In this document: one piece after another, positions 54,942 through 64,000 of the stretch
Layout: each line of letters starts with the position of its first letter
How positions within the stretch are numbered: position 1 is the stretch's first letter
Source of the DNA: Erythroxylum novogranatense
Lineage: Eukaryota; Streptophyta; Magnoliopsida; Malpighiales; Erythroxylaceae
Length of the DNA: 64,000 bases
NCBI GenBank assembly: GCA_029891385.1
Contig: CM057228.1
Location: 58,721,783-58,785,782, forward strand
Direction of reading: 5' to 3'
The notes under the pieces: generated by a model
The model's database searches: none
Told to the model about the DNA's origin: nothing
Seen by the model: the letters and a program-made list of their open reading frames with translations, nothing else
Program-made: the position numbers and the translations under genes

Positions 54942-57900
54942 TGTTGGGACCCGATCCGAAAACCGGATCCCAACCGAAAAACGAAGAACGAAGGAAACGA
55001 AAGCGAATGGAAACGGAAATTTCGCATCGAAATTTCGAATTGGAAACAATCGATACTTAACAAACGGAGCCGACATCCGAGAACAATCAAGAACACAGAA
55101 ACACATTCGCGTTGGAAACCTAGACTATCCAAACCCGGTATAATTTTTTTCCCCCATATTTCATTCCTTTTCTCTTTACTCAATCACATTCAAATCATAA
55201 TCAATCCATACAATTTCCTTTTTGGAAATTTATCCCATATAACACTCAATTCATATAATTTGTCTTAATCACGCAAATCTCATCTTTACCAAACTAACTT
55301 CTTAATTCTTATTCTTATCTTAACCCGATTTTTACCGAAAATCAAGCAGCATAACGACTGTATTTTGACAACCCAAAAATTTCTGCAAAGGCAAAAATAC
55401 ACTTCTAATATCTCAACCCAACAACACAAATCAACATCGGACCTCCCGTCCAGAATCCGAAACACCAGCAGAAACGCACATCTAAACCTAACACTTCAAA
55501 AATCCTCAATCGATCATATAAAATCTCAATCAATCCCAACCACATTCAATAGCTCAAATCCATATGCAAAATCCACATTCAATATCCAATTACATACATA
55601 AAGCATAATCATACTCAGTTATGATCATAAAATCCATATCCAAGTCTCGAATTCATATACATCCCGTAATAACTGCTTTATATACACAAAAGGCAATTCA
55701 AGCCAAAAACAATATCAATTCTCAATTTATACAAAATACAAATGCGCAAAATCGATTTGACGCTCTTTCATCGATCTCCGCCGAAACACAGAGACGGGAT
55801 GAAAGGGGGTGAGCTCTAAGCTCGTGGGTAACATATTTATAAACTGAATAATAAGCAGAAATCATTTTTCATAACTTTTAGCCAAAGGGCTTATCTTTTC
55901 AAACTTTTCAAATTTTCAAGCATTTTCTTCAAACCTTTCAATTTTCCAAACTTTTCAAATCAATTTTCTATAATTTCATGGTTGAAAACCCTTTTTCTCA
56001 TTTATCAAAATTTCTCATAAACATGAATGCAATCACATCAGATCACAAAACACATAAACTCTTAACTCAATACATAAAACACATCAAACGGTTTGGGTTG
56101 GTCCTATCAGAATGTACTGCACATTCCCGCATAGCGGTTCTGTGTAGCCGTGAATGGAGGGGAGTCCGAAATCGGAACTCCTAAGCCACTTGCGGGCACC
56201 CGGGAGAAGGTTATAAACAAGTAGAGACAATGCACTGACTCACAAAAGGACCTGACCAAACCCACATAACACATAAGCGGAAAGAGAATTCAAATTGCCC
56301 AAGGCATTTTTCAAAAATCTTGATTTTCTAAATCTTCATATCATCATATCAAATCGTGTCAAAATGCTTGACACATGCACACATATTCACATTCATTTAT
56401 ATAACAATCATATTCAATTACTCAATTAATCGTATATCAATCAAATGCATAAAAAGGAATGCAAGTATTTCTTTCAACCCACAATCAACATATATTAATG
56501 CATAAAACAGCATAGTTCACATTTTAAAAAAATGCGAAAACACAATTTTCATAAATCTCGTATTCTCAATTTTTCTACAATTTTCCCGAATCATTTTCAA
56601 TTCAAATCCTTTAAAAACATAATTTCAGAAATATTATTCTTTTCTTGATTTTTCAAAATCACATAATTTACTCATAATTTAAAATATAAATACATCACCC
56701 ACCTCGAATTGACGCTAATACTTTGTCCAAAGCACCGAATCTCCAAATTCCTTCTTCTTTCCTCTACTTTAAAATTCCCTAAGCCATAATTATCCAAAAT
56801 AAATATCATAATTCACTTAATTCTTCAAATTGGACTTAGAAAACACCAATTCCATATAAAATCAATCTATCTAAACCATAAATTCCAAAAATCCTCAAAT
56901 CTTAAAATTGGCCTAAACCAATTTATACAAATTCAATATCATAAATAACATAATCCTTAAAATTGATGTCATAATTCATCAATTCAAACTAATTCCAAGA
57001 TATCTAAATCATCAATTTCAAAAATTCCCAAATCTCAAATTTTACCTAAACCTTAACTCATATATATTCAAAATTAAATCAATTCATCATGAAATCTTCC
57101 TAAATTAATCATGGAAAACACAAACCCATCACCTTTTCCATATTTCTAAACAAAGAAATCACTAAAAACTCAAAGCTCAAATTTTTCCCTTACCTCTTTC
57201 TCCTTCAAATTTCGGATTTATAGAGCCTTAGAGGGAGTTTCCACCTTCTTTCATCCTTCTTCCTTGAAATCTACTAAAAAACAAACTTCAAATCTCCAAA
57301 AATCAAAATCCCAAGCTTTCCCTCTCCTCTTTGCCGAAATCCCCATTTTTCCTCCACTTTTCTTCCTTTCTTTCTCTCATCATCGTGTTTCATCTTTTTA
57401 TTCTCTTCTTTTAATTTCTAGCTCCTTCTTTACACGAAAACTCATCACATTTTGGTGCCATGTCATTAAAATGGTGACTAAAAGACCAAATGCCCCTCCT
57501 TTTAAGCCTATTTCCAAGTTTGTCCCTGCACTTCATTTGAAAAATCTGATACCTTGCGTCCAGAATTTGAGCAGCTAAACGAAATAATTTGGGAAAACTT
57601 TCTTCTATAGAAATGTTTCTCTCAATCATACGAATCCAACGCCACAGACCACGCTCAATTCGGATCAGAAACGAAGAAGTTATAGCCGAAATACTATCGG
57701 ACCTGCGAAAAATCCGAGACTGAACATTACGTTAATTTAATTCCAGAACTTAACAATCTTAGGGATGAAATTAAATTTCGATCCCTTCACAAGAGTTGTA
57801 GCCCTATATCTTAATTTTATTTGGCCTCAAGAATCAACTCAATTGGAGTTGTACAGCTCCCGAATTTCGTAAAATACTGAACCATGTTCAGAAAATTATC

Positions 57901-59090
57901 CAACTTATAACCTATGACCAAATCTCCTACTTTGGTTCAATCAATATCTTTCCATTTAATTTCCTAAAAATCATAATTCTTCAAGAAAATGAAATTAATC
58001 GTCTTAGGAATACAACGCTTCGAGAATTGAGTCAATCGGATGTCGGACGAAGGAATTATAAGCAAAAGATTACAAAAGGGATCGGATTAAAAATAAAGTA
58101 ACGGAACTTCAAAACTGAACTTTTCAAAAATCATATCTCTCGATGTCGAACTCAGAATTTGACAAATTTTGTGTCAATAAAAAGATCAAAGGAAGCTTTA
58201 CAACTTCCCTGAAGTACTCAAAATCAAATTAGGTCTCAAAAGAGGTCAAAAACTCAATCAAAAATTTTGTCCAAAACAACTTTTCCTAAACGACTTCCAA
58301 TTTTTAATCGCTCATAACTCATAACCCCGATATCAAAAAATTGCAAATTTTATATCAATGGAAAGATAAAAATATCATCTAAAACTTTCATGAAGACCAC
58401 TTACTCTAATTCAAACTAAATCCATACGATGAGTGGCCTCGAAGAATAGAACACACAAATCTATACTTAATAGCATTTTAAAACAAAGCATATCTTCAGA
58501 AAATCATATCTCTCAATCCCGACATCGAAAAATAGCAAACTTTATATCCACAAAAAGCTCTCGACAGAGGTTACAATTTTCATATTGATCATTTTCTCAA
58601 ATTTTGCCTAAATAAAAAAGTCAACTTTTTCTACAAAAAGTCAAACTCCAAGCGAACTTTGACTGATCATAACTCTCACTTCCGATATCGAAAAATATCA
58701 AAATTTATAGTTATAGAAATCTCTTGACATAAACTACAAGTTTCCATAAGACAATTTTCTCAAATTTTGCCTCAAACAAAAAGTCAACTCTCTCAAGTCA
58801 AACTTTCTATCTCCAAAAGTCAACTTTCTTAATTTTTTTCGAATTCTCTCACTTTCTTTTTTTATTTCTTGATTTTTCACTCCCATTTCAATCAACTCAT
58901 TCTCTTTCCTCTCATAATTCATATAAATTCATTCAAATATCAAAGTCCTCAAAACTAAACAATTCTTTTCTCATAAATTTTTCCTAATTTAAGCAAATTT
59001 TCTTAAATTCATAAATTGTCTCACCAATTTCTTTCTCATTAATATTCATTTTAATATTTCTAATTATCATCAAAAGTTCGGGGTCCAATA
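54942..59090 (-). repeat. Array LTR copy 2 (4149 bp)
   Basis: Near-identical by eye to copy 1 outside a few patches (about 55735-55815 and 56100-56215). Its right terminal bases read CCAATA instead of CCAACA, so the conserved CA end is mutated. Confidence 0.93.
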
Positions 59091-59672
59091 TTTCTCTCTC
59101 CCTTAAAAGAATTTCGTCCTCGAAATTCATACTTAGTCATCAAGTAACACATCCGCCTAACCATAGTCAAATTACTTTCTTATCCATTTCCCATCACATA
59201 CATTCTTAACTTAATCACTATTTTTTAATCTTAATGAACCTTAGGGGACCATCCATCATTTGTCTCATCTTGCAAGGATTCACTTCCTCTTTCTTTAAAG
59301 CATAAGCATAGTCAAAATCAATTTATTTCCAATCTCATTTGTATTATCACATTCCTAAAATCGATCATGATTCTCATCACTTTAATCAACAATCAATTTA
59401 ATTCTCCAATTATTTCAGATATATCTTCATATCATTTAATCCTATCCTTCAAGTATTTCTTATTTCATTTCATAAATGTGTAAAGTCGAATCATCCAAAT
59501 TCATCTTAAAATTCTCATCGCATAATGCCATCATGAACTTCAAATCTCAAGTTCATTAACACACGCCTAAAATCAATCAAAGTTCTTAACCTCACTCAAA
59601 CAATCACTAAATTCATTCTTACTAACCATATGGCCCAAATATGATCATAATACTGAGCTCTGATACCATCTA
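59091..59672 (-). other. Array interior 2 (582 bp) with PPT and PBS
   Basis: Same length and content as interior 1; PBS TGGTATCAGAGC (minus) at 59657-59668. Confidence 0.92.
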
Positions 59673-62600
59673 TGTTGGGACCCGATCCGAAAATCGGATC
59701 CCAACCGAAAAACGAAGAACGAAGGAAACGAAAGCGAATGGAAACGGAAATTTCGCATCGAATTTTTGAATTGGAAACAATCGATACTTAACAAACGGAG
59801 CCGACATCCGAGAACAATCAAGAACACAGAAACACATTCGCGTTGGAAACCTAGACTATCCAAACCCGGTATAATTTTTTTCCCCCATATTTCATTCCTT
59901 TTCTCTTTACTCAATCACATTCAAATCATAATCAATCCATACAATTTCCTTTTTGGAAATTTATCCCATATAACACTCAATTCATATAATTTGTCTTAAT
60001 CACGCAAATCTCATCTTTACCAAACTAACTTCTTAATTCTTATTCTTATCTTAACCCGATTTTTACCGAAAATCGAAAAGATAACTATTTGTATTTTGAC
60101 AAATTCAAAATTCTCGCAAAGGCAAAATACACTTCTAATATCTCAACCCAACAACACAAATCAACATCGGACCTCCCGTCCGTAATCCAAACACCAAAGT
60201 AAACGCACATCTAAACCTAACACTTCAAAATCCTCAATCGATCATATAAAATCTCAATCAATCCCAACCACATTCAATATCTCAAATCCTTATGCAAAAT
60301 CCACATTCAATATCCAATTACATACATAAAGCATAATCATACTCAGTTATGATCATAAAATCCATATCCAAGTCTCGAATTCATATACATCCCGTAATAA
60401 CGCTTTATATACACAAAAGGCAATTCAAGCCAAAACAATATCAATTCTCAATTTATACAAAATACAAATGAGGCAAAATCGATTTGACGCTCTTTCATCC
60501 GATCTCCGCTTCGTAAACCCGAGACGGGATGAAAGGGGGGTGAGCTTCGAAGCTCGTGGGTAACATATTTATAAACCGAATAATAAGCGAAATCATTTTC
60601 ATAACTTTTAGCCAAAGGGCTTATCTTTTCAAACTTTTCAAATTTTCAAGCATTTTCTTCAAACCTTTCAATTTTCCAAACTTTTCAAATCAAAATTTAT
60701 AATTTCATGGTTGAAAACCCTTTTCTCATTTCTCAAAATTTCTCATAAACATGAATGCAATCACATCGATCACAAACACATAAACTCTTAACTCAATACA
60801 TAAAACACATCAAACGGCTTGGTTGGTCCTATCGTAACGTCATCGCATCTTTGCGATAGCGGTTCGTAGTCAGTGAACTGAGGGGAGTCCGAATCGGAAC
60901 TCCTAAGCCACTCATGAGGCGCCGGAGAAGGCTATAAACAAGTAGAGACAATTCTAATCGACTCATAAAAGGACTGACCAAACCCACATAACACATAAGC
61001 GGAAAGAGAATTCAAATTGTTCAAGGCATTTTTCAAAATCTTGATTTTCTAAATCTTCATATCATCATATCCAATCGTGTCAAAATGCTTGACACATGCA
61101 CACATATTCACATTCATTTATATAACAATCATATTCAATTACTCAATTAATCGTATATCAATCAAATGCATAAAAGGAATGCAAGTATTTCTTTCAACCC
61201 ACAATCAACATATATTAATGCATAAACAAGATAGTTCACATTTAAAAAATTCGAAAACACAATTTTCATAAATCTCATATTCTTAATTTTTCTACAATTT
61301 TCCCGAGTTATTTTCAATTCAAATCCTTTAAAAACATAATTTCAGAAATATTATTCTTTTCTTGATTTTTCAAAATCACATAATTTACTCATAATTCAAA
61401 ATATAAATACATCACCCACCTCGAATTGACGCTAATACTTTGTCCAAAGCACCGAATATCCAAATTCCTTCTTCTTTCCACTACTTTAAAATTCCCTAAG
61501 CCATAATTATCCAAAATAAATATCATAATTCACTTAATTCTTCAAATTGGACTTAGAAAACACCAATTCCATATAAAATCAATCTATCTAAACCATAAAT
61601 TCCAAAACTCCCCAAATCTTAAAATTGGCCTAAACCAATTTATACAAATTCAATATCATAAATAACATAGTCCTTAAAATTGATGTCATAATTCATCAAT
61701 TCATACTAATTCCAAGATATCTAAATCATCAATTTCAAAAATTCCCAAATCTCAAATTTTACCTAAACCTTAACTCACATAAATTCAAAATTAAATCAAT
61801 TCTTCATGAAATCTTCCAAAATTAATCATGGAAAACGCAAACCCATCACCTTTTCCATCTTTCTAAACAAAGAAATCACTAAAAACTCAAGCTCAAATTT
61901 TTCCCTTACCTCTTTCTCCTTCAAATTTCGGATTTATAGAGCCTTAGAGGGAGTTTCCACCTTCTTTCATCCTTCTTCCTTGAAATCTACTCAAAACAAA
62001 CTTCAAATCTCCAAAATCAAAATCCCAAGCTTTCCTCTCCTCTTTGCGAAATCCCCATTTTTCCTCCACTTTTCTTCCTTTCTTTCTCTCATCATCGTGT
62101 TTCATCTTTTTATTCTCTTCTTTTAATTTCTAGCTCCTTCCTTACACGACAACTCATCACATTTTGGTGCCATGTCATTAAAATGGTGACTAAAAGACCA
62201 AAATGCCCCTCCTTTTAAGCCTATTTCCAAGTTTGTCCCTGCACTTCATTTGAAAAATCTGATACCTTGCGTCCAGAATTTGAGCAGCTAAACGAAATAA
62301 TTTGGGCAAACTTTCTTCTAGAGAAATGTTCCTCTCAATCATACGAATTCAACGCCACTGAGCACGCTCAATTCGGATCAGAAAATAAGAATTAATGGCC
62401 GAAATACTATCGGACCTGCGAAAAATCCGAGACTGAACATTACGTTAATTTAATTCCAGAAATTAACAATTTAGGGATGAAATTAAATTTTGATCCCTTC
62501 ACAAGAGTTGTAGCCCTATATCTTAATTTTATTTTTCCTCAAGAATCAACTCAATCGGAGTTGTACAGCTCCCGAATTTCGTAAAATACTGAACCATGTT

Positions 62601-63803
62601 CAGAAAATTATCCAACTTATAACCTATGACCAAATCTCCTACTTTGGTTCATTCAATCTCTTTCCATTTAATTTCCTAAAAATCATAATTCTTCAAGAAA
62701 ATGAAATTAATTGTCTTAGAAATCCAACGCTTTGAGAATCGAGTCAATCGGATGTCGGAAGAAGGAATTATAAGCAAAATATTACAAAAGGGATCGGATT
62801 AAAAACAAAGTAACGGAACTTCAAAACCGAACTTTTCAAAAATCATATCTCTCGATCCCGAACTCAAAATTTGACAAATGTTGTGTCAATAAAAAGATCA
62901 AAGGAAGCTCTACAACTTCCTTGAAGTACTCAAAATCAAATTAGGTTTCAAAAGAGGTCAAAAACTCAATCAAAAATTTTGTCCAAAATAACTTTTCCTA
63001 AACGACTTCCAATTTTTAATCGCTCATAACTCCTAACCCCGATATCGAAAAATTGCAAACTTTATATCAATGGAAAGATAAAAATATCATCTAAAACTTT
63101 TATGAAGACCACTTACTCTAATTGAAACTAAATCCGTACGACGAGTGGCCTTGAAGCATAGAATACACATATCTATACTTAATAGCATTTTCAAAACAAA
63201 GCATATCTTCAGAAAATCATATCTCTCAATCCCGACATCGAAAAATAGCAAACTTTATATCCACAAAAAGCTCTCGACAGAGGCTACAATTTTCATGTTG
63301 ATCATTTTCTCGAATTTTGCCTAAATCAAAAACTCAACTTTTTCTTCAAAAAGTCAAACTCTAAGCGAACTTTGACTGATCATAACTCTCACTTCCGATA
63401 TCGAAAAATATCAAACTTTATGGTTACAGAAATCACTTGACATAAACTACAAGTTTCCAGAAGACAATTTTCGCAAATTTTGTTTGAAACAAAAAGTCAA
63501 CTCTCTTAAGTCAAATTTTCTATCTCCAAAAGTCAACTTTCTTAATTTTTTTCAAATTCTCTCACTTTCTTTCTTTATTTCTTGATTTTTCACCCCCATT
63601 TCAATTAACTCATTCTCTTTCCTCTCATCATCCATATAAATTCATTCAAATATCAAAGTCCTCAAAACTAAACAATTCTTTTCTCATAAAATTTTCCTAA
63701 TTTAAGCAAATTTTCTTAAATTCATAAATTGTCTCACCAATTTCTTTCTCATTAATATTCATTTTAATATTTCTAATTATCATCAAAAGTTCGGGGTCCA
63801 ACA
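59673..63803 (-). repeat. Array LTR copy 3 (4131 bp)
   Basis: Same structure as copies 1 and 2 with several small deletions, mostly in 60080-60110, 60480-60560 and 60820-60960. Right end CCAACA intact. Confidence 0.93.
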
Positions 63804-64000
63804 TTTCTCTCCCTCTTAAAAGAATTTCGTCCTCGAAATTCATACTTAGTCATCAAGTAACACATCCGCCTAACCATAGTCAAATTACTTTCTTATCCAT
63901 TTCCCATCACATACATTCTTAACTTAATCACTATTTTTTAATCTTAATGAACCTTAGGGGACCATCCATCATTTGTCTCATCTTGCAAGGATTCACTTCC
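63804..64000 (-). other. Array interior 3, cut by window edge
   Basis: PPT-proximal 197 bp identical in layout to interiors 1 and 2; the PBS and next LTR lie outside the window. Confidence 0.9.

Larger units (their letters stand above)
50211..64000 (-). mobile_element. Tandem array of large-LTR, gag/pol-less elements (LTR-int-LTR-int-LTR-int)
   Basis: Three LTRs start at 50211, 54942 and 59673, giving an exact 4731-bp step twice. Each 582-bp interior keeps a PPT (beside the LTR on its left) and an initiator-Met PBS (beside the LTR on its right), so every unit is in minus orientation. No gag or pol trace is present. LTR edges (TGTTGG...CCAACA), PBS and PPT-proximal sequence resemble the chromoviruses at 3631-12351, so it is probably mobilised by such elements. 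The array continues beyond the window; the left flank is CAGGT. Confidence 0.93.

Overview
The window is AT-rich nuclear DNA from a flowering plant, probably a eudicot. The signs are chromovirus (Tekay/Del-type) Ty3 elements with chromodomains, a SIRE/Maximus-type Ty1/copia element, Athila-like LTR remnants, a plant LINE, a CACTA transposon, and one intron-containing nepenthesin-type aspartic protease gene. It is a retrotransposon-dominated, pericentromere-like stretch. The protease gene (39706-41202, minus) is the only convincing host gene. I see no tRNA, rRNA, CRISPR array or bacterial-type operon.

Layout. 1-3630 is the right part of a long LTR ending in GTGTTACA; it interrupts a chromovirus pol gene whose 3' end follows (3631-4391). 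4392-8521 is a 4.13 kb LTR (TGTTGGACCCC...GGGGTCCAACA) carrying a ~1.3 kb, 65-bp-period minisatellite. It has a polypurine tract before it and an initiator-Met primer-binding site after it. 8522-11049 is a heavily decayed chromovirus interior, followed by a diverged, truncated sister LTR (11050-12351). 12398-17847 is a third, better-preserved chromovirus interior (gag, protease, RT, RNase H, integrase, chromodomain), split by a 1.7 kb solo LTR at 14959-16668. 17848-19036 is a different LTR-like block.

19025-19862 and 35439-about 38082 are the two halves of one LINE. It is split by a SIRE-type copia element on the minus strand (19868-35433, TSD GTTAT). That element is itself split inside its integrase by a LARD-like element (25703-31652, TSD CCATA) with 2.0 kb LTRs and a 1.95 kb interior lacking gag/pol. 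On the opposite strand of the LARD interior is a compact gene-like cassette: AACGG-rich upstream region, TATA box, 55-codon two-hydrophobic-segment ORF, and AATAAA. 38086-39472 is a 1.39 kb non-autonomous CACTA element (TSD GAC), 233 bp downstream of the protease stop codon.

41521-42840 is unassigned. 42841-47906 is an Athila-like LTR pair around a ~1.1 kb interior; the left LTR carries a solo LTR (43960-45278, TSD CTTGG) of the same family as 14959-16668. 47907-50210 holds LTR-like debris. From 50211 to the right edge is a tandem array of three ~4.15 kb LTRs separated by 582-bp interiors that keep only a PBS and a PPT. The period is 4731 bp in both complete units, and the third interior runs off the window.

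The elements do not cooperate as a pathway. The value of the window is its layered insertion history, the structure of the non-autonomous large-LTR elements, and motifs shared between LTR families. All coordinates and TSDs were read by eye; no alignment or database search was run.
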